A DNA stretch of 64,000 nucleotides from JAAURB01 sp049649525 (GCA_049649525.1 JBARZE010000032.1:1-64000), one strand, 5' to 3'; shown: positions 26,794 through 36,493, counted from the first letter of the stretch. The notes: generated from the sequence alone by a model not told the origin. Numbers and translations are program-made.

Positions 26794-28323
26794 ATGGTTG
26801 CACTCTTAGATAATCCCTTACGGGTTGGCCTCCAACAAGACCGAGTACCTGAACCACAAATCTTAGTCATTTTTGGTGCATCTGGAGACTTAACTCAACG
26901 CAAACTCGTTCCAGCATTGTATCAAATGCGCTTAGAACGGAAACTGCCATCAGAATTAACCATTGTGGGGGTAGCGCGGCGAGACTGGAGTCACGACTAT
27001 TTCCGGGAACAAATGAAGATAGGCGTTGAAGAGTTTGGCGGCGGTTTGCAATCGGAAGACAGTTGGCAAAATTTCGCTGAAGGGTTATTTTATTGTTCAG
27101 GAAATATCGATCATTCAGAAAGCTATCAAAAACTAAAAGCCTTTCTCCAAGAACTAGATGAAAAACGGGGAACTCGCGGAAACCGGGTATTTTATCTCTC
27201 TGTTGCACCACGTTTCTTTGCCGAAGCCATCCAACAGTTAGGCGGTGCCGGAATGTTGCCCGACCCGAAAAAACAACGCTTAGTAATTGAAAAACCCTTT
27301 GGTCGGGACTTAGGAACAGCTCAGCAGTTAAACCGGGTAGTGCGAGAAGTCTGTTCTGAAGAGCAAGTTTATCGAATTGACCATTATCTCGGTAAAGAAA
27401 CCGTGCAAAACTTAATGGTCTTTCGCTTTGCTAATGCTATTTTTGAACCCCTTTGGAACCGCCAATTTGTAGACCATGTGCAAATTACAGTCGCCGAAAC
27501 CGTCGGTTTAGAAGGACGCGCGGGTTATTACGAAACCTCTGGGGCGTTGCGGGATATGGTGCAAAATCACCTCATGCAACTGTTTTCCCTAACAGCAATG
27601 GAACCCCCCAACTCCCTCGATGCTGATAGTATTCGTAACGAAAAAGTTAAGGCGCTTCAAGCTGCCCGTTTAGCCGATACCAATAACTTAGAACTGTCTG
27701 CGGTTCGCGGTCAATATATCCCCGGTTGGATGAAAGGTGAACAAGTGCCGGGGTATCGGGATGAAGAAGGGGCCAGTCCAGAATCTACCACCCCCACTTA
27801 CGCCGCGCTAAAATTATATGTAGATAACTGGCGCTGGAAAGGGGTACCGTTTTATCTGCGTACCGGGAAACGGATGCCGAAAAAAGTGAGTGAAATTGCC
27901 ATTCAATTCAAAGATGTGCCTCACTTAATGTTTCAGTCGGCCAGTAAACAAGCCAACCCCAACGTCCTAGCGATGCGAATTCAGCCCAATGAAGGGATTT
28001 CTATGCGGTTTGAGGTAAAAATGCCGGGAAGTTCCCTACGCAGCCGATCTGTAGATATGGATTTCCGCTACGATACCGCTTTTGGTAAACCGAATACAGA
28101 TGCTTATGCTCGTCTTCTGATTGACTGTATGTTAGGCGACCAAACCCTCTTTACCCGAGACGACGAAGTAGAGGCCTCTTGGCGAGTGCTGACACCCTTG
28201 CTTGAAGTTTGGGATGCCCCAGCCCCGGCAGATTCTATTCCTTTGTATGAAGCGGGAACTTGGGAACCAGTCGAAGCGGAACTTCTAATTAACCGTGATG
28301 GCCGTCGTTGGCGACGATTATAA
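26794..28323 (+). CDS. zwf: Glucose-6-phosphate 1-dehydrogenase
   Basis: A 509-residue enzyme, the entry step of the oxidative pentose phosphate pathway, making 6-phosphogluconolactone and NADPH. The nucleotide-binding GASGDL is at residues 28-33 and the substrate motif RIDHYLGKE with the catalytic histidine at about 194-202. In cyanobacteria its activity depends on OpcA, encoded immediately downstream, which also links it to thioredoxin control. Confidence 0.97.
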   Translation: MVALLDNPLRVGLQQDRVPEPQILVIFGASGDLTQRKLVPALYQMRLERKLPSELTIVGVARRDWSHDYFREQMKIGVEEFGGGLQSEDSWQNFAEGLFYCSGNIDHSESYQKLKAFLQELDEKRGTRGNRVFYLSVAPRFFAEAIQQLGGAGMLPDPKKQRLVIEKPFGRDLGTAQQLNRVVREVCSEEQVYRIDHYLGKETVQNLMVFRFANAIFEPLWNRQFVDHVQITVAETVGLEGRAGYYETSGALRDMVQNHLMQLFSLTAMEPPNSLDADSIRNEKVKALQAARLADTNNLELSAVRGQYIPGWMKGEQVPGYRDEEGASPESTTPTYAALKLYVDNWRWKGVPFYLRTGKRMPKKVSEIAIQFKDVPHLMFQSASKQANPNVLAMRIQPNEGISMRFEVKMPGSSLRSRSVDMDFRYDTAFGKPNTDAYARLLIDCMLGDQTLFTRDDEVEASWRVLTPLLEVWDAPAPADSIPLYEAGTWEPVEAELLINRDGRRWRRL

Positions 28324-28453
28324 CGATATCGTATTTCGTTGGGGAAGAATTCTACTTTGGGTAGTGGTGAAGTGGGCGGTAGAGAAAAATTCAACCCTAC
28401 TCCCTACTCCCTACCCCCTCAAATGATAAACAACGAATGACAAATAACTAACC

Positions 28454-29788
28454 ATGAATACTCCACTTGTTGCATTACAAAAACCAAAGGATATTTCCCT
28501 CAGTGAGATAGAAGCCGAGTTAAATGAGATTTGGCTGACTCAAAACACAGGAGGCGGAAAAACAGCCACAGTGGCAAGTCGGGCGGCAACCTTTAGTATG
28601 GTAGTCTATGAACCCGAAGAAATTCAGCAATCCTTAGCCGGATTATCATTCTATAAACAAGCCATTGATGGCATTATTGGTATTAATACCCGTGATGCTA
28701 TTCGAGATGCTCAAAAAGCCTATGGTTTACCGATTACAGGACGAGTAGACTCAGAAACTTTTAGTGTATTACGAGAGGAATTCGCTAAGCTCCCCGATGA
28801 GCGCAAAGACATCTCTAATATCGATACTCGTGGGTTTAGCATTAGTGAAGTGATTGCGGCTCAAAATCCCTGTCGAATTATCACATTATCTCCCACACTG
28901 GGAGAAGATACAGGAGTAACGGCTCAGGTTTCTGCTTACTGTCCTATTCAAAGAAAGAGTGAAGAAAGTCTACTTTGTGCTGAATATATTACCTTAAAAG
29001 GAACAAAAGAAGCCTTAGAACGAGTCGGCGATATTGTCACTTCTTTAATGATTCCCGACTTACCGAAGTTTGTCTGGTGGAAAGCGACACCCAACCCAGA
29101 ACAACACCTGTTTAAGCAGCTTTCTGAGGTGAGTAATTGCTTAATTGTTGATTCTTGCTATTTCAGTGACCCTGAGTCAGAATTACTGAAAATGCAGGAT
29201 TTAATTGAACAAGAAACTTACATTGCTGACCTCAATTGGCACAGGCTTTCTCCTTGGCAAGAATTAGCTGCTGCCGCTTATGATCCTCCCGAACGTCGGC
29301 AAGCTATTACGGAAGTGGATAATGTTGCGATTGATTATGAAAAAGGTAATGTTGCCCAAGCGTTGATGTATTTGGGTTGGTTAGCCAGTCGTTTGCAATG
29401 GAATCCGGTTTCTTTCACTGAAGAAGGGGGGGATTACGACTTAAAATATGTTAAGTTTGTCGGGCCGAATGAGCAAGAAATTATCGCAGAATTAGCCGCA
29501 ATTCCTACAGCAGATATGGGGGAAGTTCCCGGTGATTTAGTCGGTTTACGGTTGACTTCTAACTGTAATCCAGATGCTAATTGTTGTACTATTTTATGTT
29601 CTAAAACAACGGGTTGTATGCGGATGGAATCTGGGGGAAGTGCTCAATCTTGCCGCACTGAAGAAGTTCCAACAGCCCCAGACCAAAAAGCTGAGTCTTT
29701 GATGGCTCAACAATTACAGCGTTGGGGTCGTGATTTATTGTACGAAGAAAGTTTAGCTGTGACGGCTCAAATTCTTAAACTCCGATAA
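28454..29788 (+). CDS. opcA: G6PDH assembly/activator protein OpcA
   Basis: A 444-residue activator of glucose-6-phosphate dehydrogenase. Residues about 60-115 (QAIDGIIGINTRDAIRDAQK; YGLPITGRVDSETFSVLREE) look like a peptidoglycan-binding-type helical module. The central part has the OpcA features PDLPKFVWWKATP and DLNWHRLSPWQELAAAAYD. Near the C-terminus several cysteines cluster (NCNPDANCCTILCSKTTGC), candidates for the redox switch described for this system. It is the last gene of the cluster and is followed at once by a strong terminator. Confidence 0.95.
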   Translation: MNTPLVALQKPKDISLSEIEAELNEIWLTQNTGGGKTATVASRAATFSMVVYEPEEIQQSLAGLSFYKQAIDGIIGINTRDAIRDAQKAYGLPITGRVDSETFSVLREEFAKLPDERKDISNIDTRGFSISEVIAAQNPCRIITLSPTLGEDTGVTAQVSAYCPIQRKSEESLLCAEYITLKGTKEALERVGDIVTSLMIPDLPKFVWWKATPNPEQHLFKQLSEVSNCLIVDSCYFSDPESELLKMQDLIEQETYIADLNWHRLSPWQELAAAAYDPPERRQAITEVDNVAIDYEKGNVAQALMYLGWLASRLQWNPVSFTEEGGDYDLKYVKFVGPNEQEIIAELAAIPTADMGEVPGDLVGLRLTSNCNPDANCCTILCSKTTGCMRMESGGSAQSCRTEEVPTAPDQKAESLMAQQLQRWGRDLLYEESLAVTAQILKLR

Positions 29789-29795
29789 AGTTTGT

Positions 29796-29830
29796 GGGTG
29801 TATTAATAAATGATAATGCACCCTTTTTTT
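29796..29830 (+). terminator. Rho-independent terminator of the fbp-tal-zwf-opcA cluster
   Basis: GGGTGTATTA (29796-29805) pairs with TAATGCACCC (29814-29823) over 10 bp with a single G-U pair, and seven T follow. It lies 8 bp after the opcA stop. Confidence 0.85.
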
Positions 29831-29870
29831 ATATTTTGATGATCGTTAATTTTACCTAGAGCAATGAAGA

Positions 29871-30169
29871 TAGATTAGTGATGTATTCATGATTAGTATT
29901 TTATAAAATTATCAAAATTTTATAGACAATAAAAAACCCTCAAAAACCCAAGTGATTAAATCCGTATTGTTACCCCCTTTTTGAAGTTCATAAGTCGGGC
30001 TGAAAAATAACAGTGCAACCTGCTATAGATTAGTGATTTATTCATGATTAATAGTTTAGAAAATTATCAAAAATTTATAGACAATAAAAATCCATCAAAA
30101 ACTCAAGTGATTAAATCCGTATTGTTACCCCCTTTTTGAAGTTCATAAGTCGGGCTGAAAAATAACAGT
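29871..30169. repeat. 155-bp tandem duplication
   Basis: Copy 1 (29871-30014) and copy 2 (30026-30169) start with TAGATTAGTGAT and end with GGGCTGAAAAATAACAGT. They stay exactly 155 bp apart from end to end, so there are only substitutions and no net gaps. An 11-bp spacer separates them. The right half of each copy is identical from TCCGTATTGTTACCCCCTTT onward; most differences are in the left half. Neither copy holds a gene. Confidence 0.8.
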
Positions 30170-30472
30170 TTAAACTGAGTTTCGAGTCCGATAAAACAAG
30201 AGAAGATAAAGGGGGAATTGAAGGATTTATCAGAATTTATACTGAATCTTAAAACAAACTTAATCTCATCTAAGAAAAGGCGATCATATCTTGACAAATA
30301 TAAAATATTATTTTAAAAACAGATAGGGAAGATTAATAGAGTTTGATCGACAGCCAACTCAGAGATTGATCAAGGCCGTAAATTTATTAAACCTGATATT
30401 GAACCGATTTCCCAGAGCTGGAGTCTATACAAGTAAGAAAGATTAATTTTCTTTGAAATCAACAGAAGAAAA

Positions 30473-31015
30473 ATGATGAAAAAAATATTAGCAATACGCT
30501 TAACAACACGCTGTGCGATCGCCACCCTAATGTTGGCTACAGGTTCAATTCTTCCCGTGCAAGCGGTGAGTTTTCCATCTAGAAATACTTCTATTAACAA
30601 CACTGGCACAATTGAGTCGGAAGGAATTCTACGGGCTGATAGACTAGATGAAGAATTTGATGACTATCGCCGCAGTCGTCATGTGCAACTTGAGCGTCAA
30701 CTGCGCCAAGAATTGAGTCAACAAAAATATCGTTATATGTCGCAACAGGAAAAAGAGCGAGCCATGAGACAAGCTCATGATAACCTCGATGACCAACTCG
30801 ATAGACAAGAAAAAGCTTGGCGTAGAGAATACGAAAACCGTCAAGATCGTTATGATAACCGTTACGATGAGGGTTACAACAATCGCTATGATCGTTATGA
30901 TCGTTTCGATAGCCGCTATGATGATCCTCAAAATCCTTATGGCCTGCAACAGCTACGCTATCGTGATAATCGTAGTCGCTACAATGAGCGTTATAATGAC
31001 CGCTGGCAAAGATAA
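30473..31015 (+). CDS. Exported Asp/Arg/Tyr-rich protein of unknown function
   Basis: A 180-residue protein with a Sec signal peptide (residues 1-30, LMLATGSILPVQA). The middle is a charged helix (HVQLERQLRQELSQQKYRYM), and the last 60 residues are low-complexity sequence dominated by D, R, Y and N with repeats such as NRYD and YDRYDR. Such a chain is likely disordered and could bind nucleic acids, polysaccharide or metal, but there is no direct evidence. I do not recognise a family. It converges with recF. Confidence 0.65.
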   Translation: MMKKILAIRLTTRCAIATLMLATGSILPVQAVSFPSRNTSINNTGTIESEGILRADRLDEEFDDYRRSRHVQLERQLRQELSQQKYRYMSQQEKERAMRQAHDNLDDQLDRQEKAWRREYENRQDRYDNRYDEGYNNRYDRYDRFDSRYDDPQNPYGLQQLRYRDNRSRYNERYNDRWQR

Positions 31016-31028
31016 TCGCGTGAAATTT

Positions 31029-31062
31029 GGGCGCATATCATGTCAGTGCGGACAATGCGCCC
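31029..31062. repeat. GGGCGCA/TGCGCCC palindrome between convergent genes
   Basis: GGGCGCA (31029-31035) and TGCGCCC (31056-31062) form a 7-bp stem in the 57-bp space between two convergent genes. It may work as a two-way terminator, though there is no T-run on either side. It belongs to the same dispersed family as 1945-1965. Confidence 0.45.
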
Positions 31063-31072
31063 CCACCGCTGT

Positions 31073-32245
31073 TTATATTAAACTTTGTAGTTCCCCAAAA
31101 TTATTAATTTTTCCGGCTTTAACTGAGAGAATCTGAGTATGCTTCAGCCATTGCGTATTAAAAGCGCCTAGGTGAGTGGTAGTAATTAAGGTCTGAAAGC
31201 GGTCTTCTATCGCCTCTAATAGTTGATTTTGACGATTTAGATCTAATTCAGCCAAAACATCATCCAACAGCAATAAGGGTGGTTCTTGCACCACTTGTTC
31301 AATTAATTCTAATTCGGCTAACTTCAAAGCCAATACCAATGTTCGCTGCTGCCCCGAAGAACCATATTGACGAGCGGGGGTTTGATTAATTGTAAACACA
31401 ACATCATCTCGATGTGGCCCGACTAAGGATATTCCTTGATGTTGTTCGGGCTTCGCCTTTGTGGTAATCTGCTCTAAAAAGGCTTGCTGAACCTGTTGTG
31501 AGGTATAAGTGGAGACGGGCTGAGCGTCTGCAAAACGAATATTAGGTAAATAAGAAACCGATAACGCTTCTGTTTGCCGACTAATGGCTTGATGCCAAGC
31601 TGTTGCCAAGGGGGCTAAGCGCTCTAAAACGCGATCGCGCCGTCTAATTACTCGCGCACCTGTTACCGCTAATTGAGCATCCCAGAGGGCTAACTCAGAA
31701 TTAGAAATTGGGGTTAATTCTTCTAGATGGCTTTGAGACTTTCCTCGTTTCAGTAAAGCATTTCGTTGGCGTAATACTTTATTGTATTGTTGCAGAATAT
31801 AAGCATAAATCGGTTCAAGCTGCACCAATAAACGATCTAACCAATTACGCCGTTGTTCCGGGCCGCCGCGCACGAGATCTAAATCTAAACTAGAAAATTG
31901 TACAACATTGAGAACACCCAAAAAATCCAGGTGTCGTCGCAGAGGTTCATTATTGAGAGAAACGGTTCGTCTTCCTTGATAAGGAAGGGTAAGGGATAAA
32001 TTAGAATTGCCTAATACCCGCTCGACTGTGGCGTTAATTTGGGCGATTTTTTGTCCCTCTAAAACTAGATCGCGATCGCGGTTAACTCGATGACTTTTAA
32101 GAGTTGATAGCAATTCTACCGCTTCTAATACATTTGATTTTCCCTGAGCATTATCCCCCACCAAAATAGTTTTTGCTGCCTCAAACCTAATTTTCTGGTT
32201 TGTATAGTTACGAAACTGTTGAAGCTGTAACGTTCTCAAGTACAT
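31073..32245 (-). CDS. recF: DNA replication and repair protein RecF
   Basis: A 390-residue SMC-like ATPase that helps load RecA at single-strand gaps. The N-terminus is typical (MYLRTLQLQQFRNYTNQKIR). The Walker A motif is GDNAQGKSN near residue 30, the ABC signature YGSSGQQRTLVLALKLAE near 282, and Walker B LLLLDDVLAELD near 315. It is not next to dnaN or gyrB here, as is usual in cyanobacteria. Confidence 0.97.
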   Translation of the reverse strand: MYLRTLQLQQFRNYTNQKIRFEAAKTILVGDNAQGKSNVLEAVELLSTLKSHRVNRDRDLVLEGQKIAQINATVERVLGNSNLSLTLPYQGRRTVSLNNEPLRRHLDFLGVLNVVQFSSLDLDLVRGGPEQRRNWLDRLLVQLEPIYAYILQQYNKVLRQRNALLKRGKSQSHLEELTPISNSELALWDAQLAVTGARVIRRRDRVLERLAPLATAWHQAISRQTEALSVSYLPNIRFADAQPVSTYTSQQVQQAFLEQITTKAKPEQHQGISLVGPHRDDVVFTINQTPARQYGSSGQQRTLVLALKLAELELIEQVVQEPPLLLLDDVLAELDLNRQNQLLEAIEDRFQTLITTTHLGAFNTQWLKHTQILSVKAGKINNFGELQSLI

Positions 32246-32458
32246 AGAACAACCAGGGCAGACAGCATTAGAAGATGGTTAACAGTTGGTCTCAAACAAA
32301 AAAATGACTAAAAAGTACCTTGCACAGTTTAACGTGAAAGCTGCCATAAGATAGATGATCTAGGGATAATTTGTCAAGTAAAGTAAAGATAATAGAAAAT
32401 CCAAATTTACGAAGGTTGAATACTATCATTTTGTATCCAAATTCGGTAAATTAATTTT

Positions 32459-33124
32459 ATGGCAACTATCGTTATGCAAATCGAGCAAATCACAGTTTAT
32501 CTCAATAGTGAGAATTCTCAACACAGACTTAAAGCTTTAACAGAACTTAGACATTACGATACTCAGGTGGCAGTCCCTTTATTAATTAGTTGTCTACAAG
32601 ATCCAGAATTTTTGGTGCGTTCATTTGTGGCAATGGGACTGGGGAATAAAAAATCTCCTGAGTCATATGAGGCTTTAGTTGAACTCCTCAACAATGATCG
32701 AGACCATAACGTCCGAGCCGAAGCGGCTAATGCCCTCTCAAAATATGGAGAAGTCGCTATTGCCTGCCTAGTAGAAGCTTTTCGTCGGGATGATAGTTGG
32801 TTAGTGCGTCGTAGTATTCTTGCTCCGTTAATGGATATGCCTTATCCGGATGCTCTCTACCAAGTCTGTTTGTGTGGACTAACTGGAGAAGATCAGATGG
32901 TTCGAGAAGCCGCTGTTAGTGCATTAGGAATTTTAGCAGGTTCTGAAAAACACGATCAGGCTTTACAGCAGTTATTGGCTTTAGTTGCAAGTGAAAGTTG
33001 GCACATTCGGGCAAGAGTTGCGCGGGCATTGAAACAATTTGAAGATGCATCAGCTAAAGCCGCACTAAAGTATTTATCTAAAGATGATGATCATCAAGTT
33101 CTGGGTGCTGTACTTGAGAATTGA
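32459..33124 (+). CDS. HEAT-repeat protein (phycobilisome lyase/NblB-like family)
   Basis: A 221-residue all-helical protein of about five to six HEAT repeats, with recurring D-x-x-V-R-x-x-A-x-x-A-L patterns (DPEFLVRSFVAMGLG, DHNVRAEAANALSKYG, DQMVREAAVSALGIL, SWHIRARVARALKQ). Cyanobacteria use this fold in bilin lyases (CpcE/F) and NblB-type proteins, and in many general adaptors. No phycobilisome genes are nearby, so the role is open. A second ATG at 32474 is an alternative start. Confidence 0.8.
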   Translation: MATIVMQIEQITVYLNSENSQHRLKALTELRHYDTQVAVPLLISCLQDPEFLVRSFVAMGLGNKKSPESYEALVELLNNDRDHNVRAEAANALSKYGEVAIACLVEAFRRDDSWLVRRSILAPLMDMPYPDALYQVCLCGLTGEDQMVREAAVSALGILAGSEKHDQALQQLLALVASESWHIRARVARALKQFEDASAKAALKYLSKDDDHQVLGAVLEN

Positions 33125-33149
33125 TCTGATCTGGCTTTGAACTGCTAAT

Positions 33150-33184
33150 ATAGCCTCTCCTGATTCTGCAAGGCTATTTTATTT
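33150..33184 (+). terminator. Probable terminator after the HEAT-repeat gene
   Basis: ATAGCCT (33150-33156) pairs with AGGCTAT (33171-33177), followed by TTTATTTT. The loop of 14 nt is long but the stem is perfect, and it lies 25 bp after the stop. Confidence 0.6.
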
Positions 33185-33674
33185 TAAACAATTTTAGATT
33201 CAATTTAAGTCACTAATTTACACTGGGGAGACGAAATAAGCTCTTGGATTATCGGTGAATTATACATGATATTTCTCCCGGCAGAATCAGTATAATTATT
33301 GGTGATAATAAACAACTATATAGACAGTCTATAGATGATTTTTATCTATTTACTTCAATCATTCACTAAAAGATAATGATTAAATAATGAGTATAAGTTG
33401 CAATATATGTAATTTTTGAGCAAAAAAATACTGCTTTAATTTTGAATAATAATGAATATTTTTAACTGGATTAAATCTGTTCAAATGGATGCATTTATCT
33501 GGTAAATATATGAATAAAATCATCTAAATTTAATTGTGATATTTCATGTTTTATTCTGATTTAAAATAACTACAGCCATTCCAAATAATTAATCGATCAA
33601 AGATTTAAAAACAAATAATATGAAATATTTAAATATTGGCGCGCATTTGATTCAGGAGAAACATCCCCCCTGTA

Positions 33675-33694
33675 TCCCCCTTTTTGAAGGGGGA
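33675..33694. repeat. Palindrome TCCCCCTT-TTTG-AAGGGGGA
   Basis: A perfect 8-bp stem with a 4-nt loop in gene-free DNA. Its core CCCCCTTTTTGAAG also appears in both copies of the 155-bp duplication (29971 and 30126), without the right arm, so these elements may share an origin. Confidence 0.6.
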
Positions 33695-34346
33695 GTTGAG
33701 AGAAATCTTGATCTATAGCAGAACTTTTCATATTTCATATAAAAATACTAAAAATATTACCCAGTTTCCAATTGTCAAGGTAGTTGTTAAAAATTATCTC
33801 AACTGAATTGCTATATATCTAGAATTATCCGAAAAGTACTAAGCTGTCACGTATTTAATTTTGGGGTTGAGACAGATGGGGAAATGGGGGGAGAGGGTGA
33901 TGGGGAGAGGGCTTAACAGTTTGTTCAATCACATCAAGAGATTCAATTTAGATGCGTACTAGCTTAATAACCTAAAAAAAATTGCGCTGTAGTTTTGTGG
34001 GTAGCAAACTATATTATTGCGGCGAGTGAGTAGACGTGTTTAAGCTATAAGACTGTCGATCGTAGGGATCAAAACATAACCGCTAATATTTTAGTCCCCC
34101 GAAGACATTGGCAGACAGAAAATGCAGTTGGAGGAAAACATCAGCCTTTGAAGTATCAACAATTGATATCATACTGTTGAGCTATCAACTGTTGAGATGG
34201 AAATCGGGTATTATGCTAAAAAATATCCGTGTGTTCATGGGCCCAGAGGATATCAAAAATAAATCACTAACTTGTATCGATTTCTACGAAATTAAACAGC
34301 AGAATCAGTTACTATTAATCGAATTATGATTTAGTATTGGATATCA

Positions 34347-35342
34347 ATGCGTCTAGAGCAGTTGCAGTCTTTTCTATATATTGCTGAAACCGGAAGTTTC
34401 CAGCAAGCTGCTCGTCAATGTGGTGTGACTCAATCAACCATTAGCCGACAAATACAAGCCCTCGAAACTGAACTAGGTTTATCCCTATTTCATCGTTCTA
34501 GCCAAGCCAAATTAACCGTTGGAGGAGAGCGTTTATGGCCTTATGCGCGTAAAATCTGTCAAACTTGGCAAAATGCTCAAGCAGAACTCGACGATCTCTT
34601 GTCTGGGAAGCAGCCCGAACTTTGTGTCGCAGCAGTCCACTCGGTGTGTTCTAGCTATTTACCCCCAGTATTGCAGCGATTTTGTCAGGTTTATCCAGAC
34701 ACTCAATTACGGGTTACATCTTTGGGAAGCGATCGCGCCTTAAAAGTATTGAAAGATGGTTTAGTTGATATTGCAATTGTGATGAATAATCCGGCTTTGA
34801 CATCGAGCAATGAACTAATGGTAGATGTATTATACACTGAACCGATTGAAGTGTTAATGGCGCAGGATCATCCCCTCAGTCGTTATTCTCAAATCCCATG
34901 GGCAGAACTGATTCGTTACCCACAAGTTGTGTTTAAAGAAGGTTATGGTATGCGACGGTTGCTGCAGGATCAATTTGATCTTGCAGATGTTTCTCTCAAA
35001 GCAGCGTTAGAATTAAATACTCTCGACGCATTTCGGGGAGTGGTTCGACAGGGAGAACTGATTGCGTTATTGCCTCACTCGGCTTTAACAGAAGCACAAA
35101 GCGATCCAACATTAACCATTCGAGCGCTTGCCCCATTTAACCCTGTTTCAAAGCCAAATTTATCCCCCTCTAATCAACTAAAGCGATCTTCTACTTTTAC
35201 CCGAGAGGTTGCGATCGTTACAACTCGAGATCGGATAAACATCCCACCCATTGAGTATTTTTGGCAACTGGTTCATCAGTATATTCGGCCTGAATTAGAT
35301 GTTGACTTCAAAGCCACAGGCGGCACACGATTAATCAGCTAA
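34347..35342 (+). CDS. LysR-family transcriptional regulator
   Basis: A 331-residue regulator. The N-terminal winged helix (MRLEQLQSFLYIAETGSFQQ; AARQCGVTQSTISRQIQALE) is clear and residues about 90-300 form the periplasmic-binding-like effector domain. A TrpD2-like gene starts 65 bp downstream on the same strand, which suggests co-expression. It differs from RbcR, CmpR and NdhR types at the N-terminus, so I do not name it. The effector is unknown. Confidence 0.9.
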   Translation: MRLEQLQSFLYIAETGSFQQAARQCGVTQSTISRQIQALETELGLSLFHRSSQAKLTVGGERLWPYARKICQTWQNAQAELDDLLSGKQPELCVAAVHSVCSSYLPPVLQRFCQVYPDTQLRVTSLGSDRALKVLKDGLVDIAIVMNNPALTSSNELMVDVLYTEPIEVLMAQDHPLSRYSQIPWAELIRYPQVVFKEGYGMRRLLQDQFDLADVSLKAALELNTLDAFRGVVRQGELIALLPHSALTEAQSDPTLTIRALAPFNPVSKPNLSPSNQLKRSSTFTREVAIVTTRDRINIPPIEYFWQLVHQYIRPELDVDFKATGGTRLIS

Positions 35343-35407
35343 CTGTCAAGTTCAGCAAACTCAATCATTTAAATAGATTAAATCCCATAAAACATATATT
35401 AGCAGCT

Positions 35408-36493
35408 ATGAGTAATCGATTTCGGGAACTTCTCAAGAAAATTGGTAGCGGCCCTCACACAGGGCAAAATTTAAATCGTAATGATGCAGCAGAAGCCATG
35501 AGAATGATACTGCAACAAGAAGCAACTCCGGCCCAAATAGGCGCTTTTCTAATTGCTCATCGGATTAAACGGCCGACCGGGGAAGAATTGGCGGGAATGC
35601 TAGATACTTACGACGAACTTGGCCCTCATTTAACTGCCCCTCCCACTCCCACAATTGTACTCGGCTGCCCCTATGATGGTCGTTCCAGAACCGCTCCCAT
35701 TAGCCCTCTGAGCGCCCTAATTTTAGCCACAGAAGGGATTTCAGTAATTTTACATGGGGGGGGACGAATGCCCACCAAAGAAGGGATACCGCTGAGTGAA
35801 ATCTGGCAAAATTTAGGTGTATCTTGGCATCAACTCACCCTTGAACAAACTCAACAGGTTTTGAATGTAACGGGTATCGGCTTTGTTCATCTCTCGACTC
35901 ATTTTCCCATTGCCGAGACTTTAGTTTCTTATCGACGAGAAATTGGTAAGCGTCCTCCTCTATCTATGATGGAGTTAATTTGGTCACCTTGTAAAGGAAT
36001 GGTCACCATTGCTGCGGGATATGTTCATCCGCCAACAGAAGCAAGGTTTCAAGAAGCGTTTCAGTGCCGAGGCACTACTAATTTCATGACGATCAAAGGT
36101 CTAGAAGGCAGTTGTGATTTACCCCGCGATCGCACTTGTATCATTGGAGTCCATCAACCTTATTTTATCCCTAACCAAACAACGAATGGTCTAGAACGGT
36201 TACTCTTGCATCCTGTAGATTATGGTTTAGCAGGTGCAGAAATTCCCTTAACTTCAACATCAGAATTAATCAGTCAAATTCAAGCTGTATTGGCAGGTGA
36301 AGAGAATGAAATGATGAAAGCCGCTATTTGGAATGGGGGATTTTATTTGTGGCGAATGGGAGTTTGTTCAGAATTGAGTACAGGCTTGTTAAAGGCTAAA
36401 AAGTTATTAGTCAGCGGGAAAGTAGCCCAGAAACTGCAAGAACTATCTCAACTGACTCAAGAACTAACAAACCAGTTCCAAGAAATTCGTTAA
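35408..36493 (+). CDS. Anthranilate phosphoribosyltransferase-like protein (TrpD2 family)
   Basis: A 361-residue protein with the nucleoside-phosphorylase/TrpD fold: an N-terminal helical part (DAAEAMRMILQQEATPAQIG; AFLIAHRIKRPTGEELAGML) and the alpha/beta domain (ISVILHGGGRMPTKEGIPLS). In true TrpD the phosphate loop is GTGGD; here the matching segment reads CPYDGRSRTAP, so tryptophan synthesis is unlikely. TrpD2 members (YbiB type) are reported to bind nucleic acids. It lies directly behind the LysR gene. Confidence 0.8.
   Translation: MSNRFRELLKKIGSGPHTGQNLNRNDAAEAMRMILQQEATPAQIGAFLIAHRIKRPTGEELAGMLDTYDELGPHLTAPPTPTIVLGCPYDGRSRTAPISPLSALILATEGISVILHGGGRMPTKEGIPLSEIWQNLGVSWHQLTLEQTQQVLNVTGIGFVHLSTHFPIAETLVSYRREIGKRPPLSMMELIWSPCKGMVTIAAGYVHPPTEARFQEAFQCRGTTNFMTIKGLEGSCDLPRDRTCIIGVHQPYFIPNQTTNGLERLLLHPVDYGLAGAEIPLTSTSELISQIQAVLAGEENEMMKAAIWNGGFYLWRMGVCSELSTGLLKAKKLLVSGKVAQKLQELSQLTQELTNQFQEIR

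Larger units (their letters stand above)
29789..30472. other. AT-rich intergenic region containing a tandem duplication
   Basis: The 680 bp between opcA and the exported protein at 30473 contain the opcA terminator, two 144-bp near-identical copies at 29871 and 30026, and about 300 bp of AT-rich DNA without recognisable genes. Confidence 0.5.
33125..34346. other. Long AT-rich intergenic region
   Basis: About 1.2 kb without a supportable gene. It holds the terminator above, one palindrome (33675-33694), and a GGGGAAATGGGGGGAGAGG-type purine-rich stretch near 33880-33910. A 73-codon frame at 34108-34329 starts from TTG without a ribosome-binding site and has no recognisable sequence, so I do not call it. 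Confidence 0.5.

Noticed and set aside
30644..31136. Hydrophobic minus-strand and Met/Ile-rich plus-strand frames over the D/R/Y-rich gene
   Set aside because: They are out-of-frame reflections of the low-complexity GAT/CGT codons of the exported protein.
34108..34329. 73-codon frame before the LysR gene
   Set aside because: TTG start, no ribosome-binding site, no recognisable sequence, AT-rich surroundings.
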